Below, piece after piece: positions 1 through 5,757 of a stretch of DNA of 6,511 nt (the stretch's first letter is position 1; the number at the start of each line of letters is the position of its first letter). The stretch lies in assembly GCA_020718125.1 (NCBI GenBank), contig DYDC01000161.1, positions 1 to 6,511 of the forward strand, written 5' to 3'. The stretch comes from Methylacidiphilum sp. GTDB lineage: Bacteria > Verrucomicrobiota > Verrucomicrobiia > CAIQCK01. The position numbers and the translations under genes are program-made. Under the pieces are notes generated by a model, which was not told the DNA's origin, did not search any database, and worked only from the letters and a program-made list of their open reading frames with translations.

Positions 1-75
1 ACCCAGCGTTGAAACGCCGGGCTATTCTCGACCGTCCCTTTCGGGACTTGGCGCGTGTGTCAAGTTGCGCCCCAT
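1..75 (-). repeat. 75-bp structured repeat, left copy
   Basis: This segment recurs in reverse complement at 6368-6442 with 74 of 75 bases identical; the one difference is T at 56. It holds a hairpin-like pair at 2-8/15-21 and a perfect 5-bp stem, GTCCC/GGGAC, at 34-38/43-47. The minus strand is taken as the structured strand because there the second loop reads GAAA and the first stem closes with a G-T wobble instead of an A-C mismatch. The shared sequence stops sharply after GCCCCAT at 75. The other end may lie left of the window. Family assignment is open; it looks like a dispersed REP/MITE-like element. Confidence 0.85.
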
Positions 76-333
76 TGGAGCGCGTCTGCGCGCAAGACGG
101 TCTCGCGCCCGGCGCGGCGTTGACGGCGGACGACGTCGTCATCACCAACGGCTCGCAGCAGTTGCTCTATCTCGTCAGCGAAGTGCTCTGCGATCCCGGC
201 GACATCGTGCTCGTGGAGGACCCGACCTGCTTCGTCTGTCTGGGCATCTGCGAGGCGCTCGGCATTGATGCCGTGCCGGTGAGGATGGAAAACGACGGCA
301 TCATGCTCGGTGAGTTGGAGCGGACGTTGCAGG
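76..333 (+). pseudogene. Fragment of a PLP-dependent aminotransferase (2-aminoadipate/MocR-like)
   Basis: An open frame entered from the repeat at 1-75 encodes about 85 residues resembling the start of the large domain of fold-type I aminotransferases. Recognisable segments are VVITNGSQQ at about 135-161 and DPGDIVLVEDPT at about 192-227, followed by the usual 'ALGIDAVPV...DG' stretch ending near 300. Everything N-terminal to this is replaced by repeat sequence. The match ends near 333, and the frame then runs through a palindromic stretch to a TGA at 393-395. The catalytic lysine region and the whole C-terminal half are absent, so the product cannot be an active enzyme. I call it a remnant, not a gene. 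The subfamily is uncertain because only the conserved substrate-binding segment survives. Confidence 0.7.
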
Positions 334-345
334 CGCCGAAGGACA

Positions 346-387
346 GCGGCCATATCCGCCGGTTGGGCGGGGTGTTGAAGACCGCCC
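346..387. repeat. Palindromic stretch with two stems
   Basis: Two inverted repeats lie in tandem: GCGG at 346-349 with CCGC at 356-359, and GGGCGG at 365-370 with CCGCCC at 382-387 around an 11-base loop. The stretch follows directly on the end of the aminotransferase homology and does not continue that protein family. No T-run follows the second stem, so it is not a convincing intrinsic terminator. It may be a second dispersed palindromic repeat, but no second copy is present in the window. Confidence 0.45.
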
Positions 388-430
388 GGCTTTGACGTGC
401 GGTCGTCTCCGGTTTCTTCATTCGAGTGTG

Positions 431-465
431 TTTCGGATTTCGAGTTTCGGATTTCGGGTTTTCCG
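431..465 (+). repeat. Tandem heptamer array, TTTCGGA-like
   Basis: Four consecutive 7-base units, TTTCGGA, TTTCGAG, TTTCGGA and TTTCGGG, run from 431 to 458. A decayed unit, TTTTCCG, follows to 465. The array is clearly richer in T than its surroundings and lies 58 bases before the lpxK start. Short arrays of this kind are, from memory, frequent between genes in Verrucomicrobiota and Planctomycetota; their function is unknown. No promoter can be assigned within it. Confidence 0.75.
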
Positions 466-522
466 TCCGAACTCCACCCTTGACCGCGTTGCGGCCCCGC
501 CGCAGTATCGCCCGCCGAAATC

Positions 523-1701
523 ATGGCTTTCAAGGACCGCCTCCAGGTCTGGCGCGAGGAATTCGAGACGTTCCTCCTCGACGTCATCTTTGAGCGCCGC
601 AAGGGCAAGCGCGCGCGGCTGCTGCGCGCGTTCCTGACGGTGCTGTCGAAGGTGTTTGCCGCGGCGGTCCAGTTGCGGCTGTGGTTCTACGACTCGCGCC
701 TGTTGCGGAACCGGACGCTCGGCTGCCTCGTCGTCAGCGTCGGCAACCTCACCGTCGGCGGCACCGGCAAGACGCCGGTGGTCGAGAAATTCGCACGCGC
801 GCTGGCCCAGCGCGGGCGGCGCGTGGCGATCCTCTCGCGCGGTTACAAGAGCGCCAAGCGCCCGCTGCTGGAGCGCATCGTGGCGAAGATCGCCGGCCTG
901 GAACAGCGCATCCCGCCGCGCATCGTCAGCGACGGCAAGAGCCTCCTGCTCGATTCCCACCAGGCCGGCGACGAGCCTTACATGCTCGCGTCCGACCTCA
1001 AGGACGTCATCGTGCTCGTGGACAAGGACCGCGTGAAGGCCGGCAAATACGCCATCGAGAAGTTCAATGCCGACACCTTGCTGCTCGACGACGGTTTCCA
1101 ATACCTGCACCTGAAGAGCCGGCTCAACCTCGTGCTCGTGGACCGCACCAACCCGTGGGGCACTGGTCACATGTTGCCGCGCGGCACGCTGCGCGAGCCG
1201 ATCCGCAATCTCCGCCGCGCGACCTACGTGTTCATCACCAAGTGTGACGGCTCCGACATCACGCCGCTGCGCGACCAGATCCGGGCGCTGAACCCGAAGG
1301 CGGACATCATCGAATGCTCGCACCACCCGCTTTACCTGCAGGACGTGTTCACCGGCGAGCGCAAGTCGCTCGACATGCTCAAGGGCCTCAACATCGCGGC
1401 GCTGAGCGGCATCGCCGCGCCCGACGGCTTCGAGGAATCGCTCCAAAAACTCGGCGCGAAAATCGTCCACGCGGCCCGCTTCGCCGACCATCACCGCTAC
1501 AGCCAGCAGGAGATCATCAACGTCATCAACGACAGCCACAAGCACGGCGCGAAGGCCATCATCACCACCGAGAAGGACGCCGTGCGGTTCCCGTTCGTGG
1601 AGCGGCGGGACGTGCCCATCTACTACATGCGCGTCGAGATTGAGATCCTCCGCGGCGCGAAAGACTTCGACGACGCCGTCAACCGCATCTGTTTCACCTG
1701 A
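523..1701 (+). CDS. lpxK: Tetraacyldisaccharide 4'-kinase LpxK
   Basis: LpxK uses ATP to phosphorylate the 4'-position of the tetraacyldisaccharide 1-phosphate precursor, giving lipid IVA; it acts at the cytoplasmic face of the inner membrane. Family hallmarks in the 392-residue product are the P-loop GNLTVGGTGKTP (74-85), SRGY (105-108), GDEP (149-152), DDGFQ (189-193), the PRGTLREP segment (219-226), a DHH motif (322-324) and TTEKDA (348-353). A hydrophobic, basic N-terminal region of about 65 residues precedes the P-loop, as expected for membrane attachment. The protein is longer than the roughly 330 residues of E. coli LpxK, through a longer N-terminus and extra sequence between SRGY and GDEP. 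The ATG at 523 is the first after an in-frame TGA at 481-483; no Shine-Dalgarno site precedes it. The waaF-type gene follows after one base. Confidence 0.95.
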   Translation: MAFKDRLQVWREEFETFLLDVIFERRKGKRARLLRAFLTVLSKVFAAAVQLRLWFYDSRLLRNRTLGCLVVSVGNLTVGGTGKTPVVEKFARALAQRGRRVAILSRGYKSAKRPLLERIVAKIAGLEQRIPPRIVSDGKSLLLDSHQAGDEPYMLASDLKDVIVLVDKDRVKAGKYAIEKFNADTLLLDDGFQYLHLKSRLNLVLVDRTNPWGTGHMLPRGTLREPIRNLRRATYVFITKCDGSDITPLRDQIRALNPKADIIECSHHPLYLQDVFTGERKSLDMLKGLNIAALSGIAAPDGFEESLQKLGAKIVHAARFADHHRYSQQEIINVINDSHKHGAKAIITTEKDAVRFPFVERRDVPIYYMRVEIEILRGAKDFDDAVNRICFT

Positions 1702-1702
1702 G

Positions 1703-2773
1703 ATGAACCCGCGCCGCATCCTCATCCGCTCGACCAACTGGCTCGGCGACGCGGTCATGACCATGCCCGCCGTCCAGCGGCTGAAACAAGCCCATCCGCA
1801 GGCGCGTATAGCGGTGCTCACCGAGCCGAAACTGGCCGACCTCTGGCGGCTCCATCCCGACGTGGCGGAAGTCATCGCGCGGGAGCGCAGCGACTGCCCG
1901 CTCTGCCTGCTGCGCAACGAGCGCGAACTGCGGCGCGGGCAGTTCGATGCCGCCGTTATTTTTCCAAACTCGTGGCGCAGCGCGCTGTCGGTCTGGCTGG
2001 CGCGCGTGCCGCGCCGCGTCGGTTTTCGCGGCCACGGCCGCGCATGGATGCTCACCGACGCGATGGAGGAATCCGGCGACTACGCCACGCGCCCCGTGAT
2101 GCCCGTGCGGGAAATCCGCAAGCTCGGCGCGGGCAAGCCAGCCTTGGTGACATTCCGCCATCACGTCCACCGCCATCTGGAGCTGGTGGCGCGGCTCGGC
2201 GCCGACCCGACGCCGTGCGAGCCGAAGCTGGATGTCGGCGCGGTCAAAGAAGACGAGTTTCCGGCGCCGACAGACAAGCCACTGCTCGCGCTGAGCGTCG
2301 GTGCGGAATACGGCCCCGCGAAACGCTGGCCGCTGGAGCGTTTCGTTGCGGTGGCAAAGGCCATCGCTGAATCGCAGGGCGTCCGTTGGATTCTCATCGG
2401 CGGGCCGAAGGATGCCGCGTTGGCGGGCGAGGCCGCGCAGAAGATCGGCAGCGACACCGCGACCAATCTCGCAGGGCAGACGACGCTCGGTGGCCTGTGC
2501 CGGTTGCTTGCGCGTTGCCGGCTGCTGCTGACCAACGACAGCGGGCCGATGCACCTCGCGGCGGCGGTCGGCACGCCCACCGTGACGATCTTCGGCTCGA
2601 CGGAGCCGGCGCTGACGGGGCCGAGCGTCACGCTTGGTTCGCGACACGTCATCTTGCGCCATCAGCCGCCGTGCTCGCCGTGTTTCCTGCGGGAATGTCC
2701 GATTGATTTCCGCTGCATGACGGCGGTCGGCGTGGAGGAAGCGGTCGAGGCAGTCAGGGCGACGTTTCGATAA
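1703..2773 (+). CDS. waaF: LPS heptosyltransferase II (WaaF-type, GT9)
   Basis: This GT9 glycosyltransferase is predicted to transfer L-glycero-D-manno-heptose from its ADP-activated donor to the inner core of LPS in the cytoplasm. The 356-residue product opens with ILIRSTNWLGDAVMTMPA (6-23), the GT9 acceptor-domain start with Asp16 as the likely catalytic residue. It continues with GAEYGPAKRWP (200-210), AGQTTLGGL (257-265), NDSGPMHLAAAVGTP (278-292) and FGSTEPALTGP (297-307). A C-terminal CSPCFLRECP segment (324-333) is typical of heptosyltransferase II. ATG 1703 was chosen because the family starts there; the frame is open back to 1640, but that stretch is the end of lpxK in another frame. 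lpxK ends one base upstream, so translation is probably coupled. The 3' end overlaps the opposing DUF2017 gene by 20 bases. The exact heptose position is inferred from family. Confidence 0.9.
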   Translation: MNPRRILIRSTNWLGDAVMTMPAVQRLKQAHPQARIAVLTEPKLADLWRLHPDVAEVIARERSDCPLCLLRNERELRRGQFDAAVIFPNSWRSALSVWLARVPRRVGFRGHGRAWMLTDAMEESGDYATRPVMPVREIRKLGAGKPALVTFRHHVHRHLELVARLGADPTPCEPKLDVGAVKEDEFPAPTDKPLLALSVGAEYGPAKRWPLERFVAVAKAIAESQGVRWILIGGPKDAALAGEAAQKIGSDTATNLAGQTTLGGLCRLLARCRLLLTNDSGPMHLAAAVGTPTVTIFGSTEPALTGPSVTLGSRHVILRHQPPCSPCFLRECPIDFRCMTAVGVEEAVEAVRATFR

Positions 2774-3248
2774 AGAGTTGCAGCGCGCTCGCCAGCAAGT
2801 GGATCAACAGGATGTCGTGCTCGCGGGGGTCAGAGCCGGGCTTCCGCAGCGGACGGTTCATGTCGGCCCCGGTAACGTTCCATCGCGCGCCGAGGGCCAG
2901 CCGCGCCTGATTGATCGCACTGATCCACGCGGCGGCGTGGTTCTCCGGAAAAGTGATCCGCGCGCGGTCTGACTGATCCGGATCAGCCTCCAGCCGCGCG
3001 AGGTCGGCGGCCATCAACTCATAGTTCACCTTCCACAGCGCCTCCAGCTCCGGCACGACCAGCTCGCGCCAATCGCGATTGATTTCGGCATTGTTGGAGG
3101 GGTTGGGCAGGAGGCGTTCGCGGACGGCAGGCGGCTGGTCGCCGGCGAGCAATGCTGGCACGCGGGCCAACACCCATTGCCAGCCGTCGTCAATGCCGCT
3201 GAGGCAGAGCCGGCCACGAGGAAGACGCTGGAGTTTCAACTCGGTCAT
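2754..3248 (-). CDS. DUF2017-family protein coupled to ClpS
   Basis: The 164-residue product resembles DUF2017, a family of unknown function that in Actinobacteria is typically encoded beside clpS. The best-matching segment is INRDWRELVVPELEALW (56-72), followed by a helical, charged stretch. The C-terminal part is also helical, with 'ENHAAAWISAINQARLALG' near 102-120 and a hydrophobic tail, HDILLIHLLASALQLFI (144-160). There is no signal peptide or metal-binding motif. Its ATG overlaps the clpS stop as ATGA (3245-3248), a strong sign of translational coupling. I infer a role in the same degradation pathway, perhaps as a partner or modulator of ClpS or the Clp protease; no biochemical function is visible. 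The stop lies inside the 3' end of the convergent waaF gene. Confidence 0.8.
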   Translation of the reverse strand: MTELKLQRLPRGRLCLSGIDDGWQWVLARVPALLAGDQPPAVRERLLPNPSNNAEINRDWRELVVPELEALWKVNYELMAADLARLEADPDQSDRARITFPENHAAAWISAINQARLALGARWNVTGADMNRPLRKPGSDPREHDILLIHLLASALQLFIETSP

Positions 3249-3553
3249 GACTCGACCCGCTCCATTGTCGTCCAGAGGTGATACTGCTGCAGGATGCGGA
3301 CGTAATGCTCCGCCTGCTCATGGCCGCCCGTCCAGACAATCGAGCGACCGCGTGTGTGGACCTCCATCATAAGCCGCCCGGCTTTCTGGCGCGGGTAGCC
3401 GAACACGCGCTGGAACACCATCGTCACGAACGTCATCAGGTTGATCGGGTCGTTGTGGACGACGACGTTCCACGGCCGGTCCAGCGACGGCTGGGGCTTG
3501 TCGCTGACCGTTTCAATGACGCCGGGAGCGACGGTTGGCGATGCGGTGCTCAT
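3245..3553 (-). CDS. clpS: ATP-dependent Clp protease adaptor ClpS
   Basis: ClpS binds proteins carrying destabilising N-terminal residues and delivers them to ClpAP or ClpCP. The 102-residue product has a flexible, proline-rich N-terminus (1-27) followed by the ClpS core. Residues of the N-degron pocket are visible: Asn34, Asp35 and Met40 in VVVHNDPINLMTFV, and His66 in MMEVHTRGR; these coincide with the E. coli numbering. The end, QQYHLWTTME (89-98), looks like actinobacterial ClpS. The ATG at 3553 was chosen over an in-frame ATG at 3607 because the extra 18 residues do not resemble the family and cross a strong hairpin. The stop overlaps the DUF2017 start by four bases. No Shine-Dalgarno site is seen. 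No clpA or clpC lies in the window. Confidence 0.93.
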   Translation of the reverse strand: MSTASPTVAPGVIETVSDKPQPSLDRPWNVVVHNDPINLMTFVTMVFQRVFGYPRQKAGRLMMEVHTRGRSIVWTGGHEQAEHYVRILQQYHLWTTMERVES

Positions 3554-3581
3554 CCCGGCGCACTTTACAGTGCGCGCCGGG
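3554..3581 (-). promoter_or_regulatory. Strong hairpin abutting the clpS start codon
   Basis: Read on the minus strand, CCCGG-CG-CGCACT (3581-3569) pairs with AGTGCGCCGGG (3564-3554). This makes 11 base pairs, mostly G-C, with a two-base bulge. The loop is GTAA, a GNRA-type tetraloop in RNA. The stem ends at the base before the clpS ATG, so it would occupy the ribosome-binding region. It could be a translational control element, an mRNA-stabilising structure or a mobile palindrome. There is no U-run, so an intrinsic terminator for mqnE is less likely. A weak TTGATT and TGTAAA pair lies here with a poor 19-base spacing, not enough to call a promoter. Confidence 0.6.
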
Positions 3582-3641
3582 CCGTGCCAATCAAGTAACC
3601 GCGCCACTCCGAGGCCGTGAGCGTTTCGCCTTTAGCGATAA

Positions 3642-3752
3642 GTCGCGGGTCAGCGCGTAGAGCAACGCCACCAGCAGGCGCGGATCGGTGGCATCGCGGC
3701 CCGGCTGACCTTCCACGGCGCGGGTGGACGAGGAAATGCGTTCGCTGATGGC
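3642..3752 (-). pseudogene. Probable transposase N-terminal remnant (IS1182-like)
   Basis: In the gap between mqnE and clpS one minus-strand frame encodes about 37 residues, including TRAVEGQPGRDATDPRLLVA followed by LLYALTRD. This resembles the early segment of IS1182-type DDE transposases, where a '-EGxxGRxxxDPRLLVALWLYA-' block is typical. There is no start codon: the frame is closed upstream by a stop within mqnE, and homology ends soon after LLYALTRD. No DDE residues, inverted repeats or target duplications remain, so the piece is dead. The adjoining 3582-3641 has no recognisable content. The assignment rests on pattern memory of a short block. Confidence 0.5.
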
Positions 3753-3757
3753 TGCGT

Positions 3758-4873
3758 TCAGCTTGTGATGGTTCGGTCAACCTTGATCGGCTGATAGAGC
3801 GAATCGCGTTGCGCGGGGATCCGGCCCGCCTCGCGAATGACGCGCTCCAGTTGTTCGCGGGTCTGTAATTGCCCGCTGCTGCCGCCCGCCATCTCGAAAA
3901 TCTTCTCTTCCATGATCGTGCCGTGCAGGTCGTCCACGCCGAAGCTCAGGGCAACTTGCGCAAGCTTCAGGCCGAGCGCGATCCAGTAGCCGGTGATGTG
4001 GTCGAAGTTGTCGAGGTAGATCCGCCCGATGGCGAGGTTGCGCAGGTCGTCGAAGCCGCTTGCCGCTGTGATATGTGCAAGCGGCGTCTTGTCAGGAACG
4101 AAATGCAAAGGGATGAACGCCGTGAAGCCGCGCGTCTCGTCCTGCAGGTCACGCAGCCGGCGGAGATGGTCCACGCGTTCATCGAGCGTCTCGACATGGC
4201 CGTAGAGCATCGTGCAGGTCGAACGCCGGCCCATCTTGTGCCACGCGCGATGGCAATCGAGCCATTGTTCGGCCGTTTCCTTGCCCTTGCAGATCAGGTC
4301 GCGCACGCGCCGTGAGAAAATCTCCGCGCCGCCACCGGTGATCGAGTCGAGGCCGGCATCACGGAGTGTGGCGAGCGCTTCCGGCATTGTCGTCTTCGCA
4401 AGCCACGCGAGGTGGTAAATCTCCACGGCGGTAAACGCCTTGACGTGCAGTGTCGCGTCGAGCGCCTTCAGCGCCTTGATCATGTCCGCGTAGAAACTGA
4501 ACGGCAGCGACGGATGCAACCCGCCCACGATGTGGACCTCGGTGATGCCCAGCGCGAGACCCTGGCGGACGCGTTCGACCATTTGCTCGATGGTCAGCTC
4601 GAACGCTCCGGCATCGCGCCTTTTCCCGCCGAACTCGCAGAACTGGCAGTCGAGGATGCAGATGTTGGAGTAGTTGATGTAACGGTTGAGGATGTAGGAG
4701 GCGTAATTGCCGTTCTTGCGCTCGCGAACGACGTTGGCAATGGCTCCGATGACGTTGATGTCCCGCGAGTGGTAAAGCCGCAGGCAGTCCGCATCACTGA
4801 CGCGGTGGCCGGCAAGGACCTCGTCGTAGATGTCGCCGATTTCGGAACGGCGGATGAGTGTCTCTAAAACCAT
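3758..4873 (-). CDS. mqnE: Aminofutalosine synthase MqnE (radical SAM)
   Basis: MqnE joins 3-[(1-carboxyvinyl)oxy]benzoate to SAM to give 6-amino-6-deoxyfutalosine, an early step of the futalosine route to menaquinone. The 371-residue product has the radical-SAM cluster motif CX3CX2C at Cys72, Cys76 and Cys79, preceded by NRYINYSNICILD. MqnE-typical blocks follow: HIVGGLHPSLPF (114-125), VKAFTAVEI (144-152), GLDSITGGGAEIF (174-186), TMLYGHVET (221-229) and LQDETRGF (243-250). These favour MqnE over the related cyclase MqnC. The ATG at 4873 fits the family start; the frame is open back to 4987, but that stretch overlaps the prenyltransferase gene in another frame. The start lies inside the end of the upstream mqnP-like gene (10-base overlap), indicating coupling. 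No Shine-Dalgarno site is seen. Confidence 0.94.
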   Translation of the reverse strand: MVLETLIRRSEIGDIYDEVLAGHRVSDADCLRLYHSRDINVIGAIANVVRERKNGNYASYILNRYINYSNICILDCQFCEFGGKRRDAGAFELTIEQMVERVRQGLALGITEVHIVGGLHPSLPFSFYADMIKALKALDATLHVKAFTAVEIYHLAWLAKTTMPEALATLRDAGLDSITGGGAEIFSRRVRDLICKGKETAEQWLDCHRAWHKMGRRSTCTMLYGHVETLDERVDHLRRLRDLQDETRGFTAFIPLHFVPDKTPLAHITAASGFDDLRNLAIGRIYLDNFDHITGYWIALGLKLAQVALSFGVDDLHGTIMEEKIFEMAGGSSGQLQTREQLERVIREAGRIPAQRDSLYQPIKVDRTITS

Positions 4874-5757
4874 GTGAACAATCGCTTCGGCAGATACACG
4901 TCCGCGGCAACCGCGGCGAGCAGCACCGTGCTGACCAGCGCGTTCATGCGAAAGAAGGCGACATGGATCCATTTCAGCGACCGCCACGCGGCGATGATGT
5001 GCTCAATCGCGAGCGCGAACACGATGATGGCAAGGCCGCTCCAAAACGGCCCGCGCCGGTGCGCCAGCAGGCCAAACCCCAGCAGCAACGCCACGGTGAA
5101 ACCATGCAGCATCCGGGCAAATGCCAGCGCGCCGCGCGGGCCGAGGACGACCACCATCGAGTGCAGCCCGGTCTTGCGGTCGAACTCCTCGTCCTGCATC
5201 GCGTAGATCATGTCGAAGCCTGCGACCCAGCACATCAGGGCGAGGCCGAGGACGATGGGCGCGATGTGCAGGCCGCCGGTGACGGCCATCCACGCGCCGA
5301 TGGGTGAGATGCCGAGCGCGACGCCGAGGTAGAAGTGGGAGTAGTGGGTGAATCGTTTGGTGAGCGAGTAGAAAAGGACGATGAACAACGCCACGGGCGA
5401 GAGGTGGAAGCAGAGCGGGTTCAACAGCCACGCCGCGGCAATGAGCGCGGCACTGCCGAGCGTGACCAACAGCCACGCGCTGAACAGGCTGAGTTGCTTC
5501 TGCGGCAGATGCCGCATCGAGGTGCGTGGGTTGTTCGCGTCGAACTTGCGATCCACGATCCGGTTGAAGGCCATCGCTGCTGTTCGCGCGCCCACCATCG
5601 CAAGGAGGATCAACAGGACGATGCGCCACTGCGGCGCTGGCGCGGGGCCGAGCTTGTGCTCGAAGGCGGCCAGCATGGCGGCCAGGGCGAAGGGCATCGC
5701 GAAGATCGTGTGGGAGAACTTCACGAACTCGCCGAGTTTGCGGACGTGGGAAATCAT
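4864..5757 (-). CDS. mqnP: UbiA-family prenyltransferase, probable MqnP
   Basis: This is an integral membrane prenyltransferase of 297 residues. The UbiA active-site motifs are both present: NRIVDRKFD (65-73, Asp69 and Asp73) followed by NNPRTS, and DMIYAMQDEEFDRKTGLHS (182-200, Asp182, Asp189, Asp193). These bind Mg2+ and the polyprenyl diphosphate. About eight to nine hydrophobic segments can be traced, for example near 14-32, 46-64, 93-112, 120-132, 165-181, 219-232, 239-255 and 271-286. The family is often annotated as 4-hydroxybenzoate prenyltransferase. Next to mqnE, the more likely substrate is 1,4-dihydroxy-6-naphthoate of the futalosine pathway; this is inference from context. The ATG overlaps the ubiX stop as ATGA (5754-5757). 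An AGGAG lies only two bases before the ATG, too close to be ideal. Confidence 0.92.
   Translation of the reverse strand: MISHVRKLGEFVKFSHTIFAMPFALAAMLAAFEHKLGPAPAPQWRIVLLILLAMVGARTAAMAFNRIVDRKFDANNPRTSMRHLPQKQLSLFSAWLLVTLGSAALIAAAWLLNPLCFHLSPVALFIVLFYSLTKRFTHYSHFYLGVALGISPIGAWMAVTGGLHIAPIVLGLALMCWVAGFDMIYAMQDEEFDRKTGLHSMVVVLGPRGALAFARMLHGFTVALLLGFGLLAHRRGPFWSGLAIIVFALAIEHIIAAWRSLKWIHVAFFRMNALVSTVLLAAVAADVYLPKRLFTWF

Noticed and set aside
1..75. CRISPR repeat
   Set aside because: The two copies are 6.3 kb apart, inverted, and there is no regular spacer array.
365..392. Intrinsic terminator
   Set aside because: The GGGCGG/CCGCCC stem has an 11-base loop and no T-run behind it.
1640..1702. 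Earlier start for waaF
   Set aside because: The extra 21 residues overlap the lpxK end in another frame and do not resemble GT9 proteins; the family begins at the ATG at 1703.
418..2055. 545-codon minus-strand open frame opposite lpxK and waaF
   Set aside because: It lies antisense to two well-supported genes; its composition (rich in R, A, V, E, D and H) is typical of the shadow frame in high-GC DNA, and it begins in waaF and ends in the heptamer array.
1694..2662. 322-codon minus-strand open frame opposite waaF
   Set aside because: Antisense shadow of waaF with no recognisable motif.
3554..3607. Longer ClpS starting at 3607
   Set aside because: The added 18 residues cross the hairpin and lack family similarity; residue numbering from 3553 fits the pocket residues.
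3565..3780. 71-codon minus-strand open frame downstream of mqnE
   Set aside because: It overlaps the mqnE end in another frame, shows no recognisable domain, and competes with the transposase-like frame over the same bases.
3758..4873. Annotation of the radical SAM gene as MqnC (dehypoxanthine futalosine cyclase)
   Set aside because: The TMLYGHVET, LQDETRGF and HIVGGLHPSLPF blocks match MqnE better.
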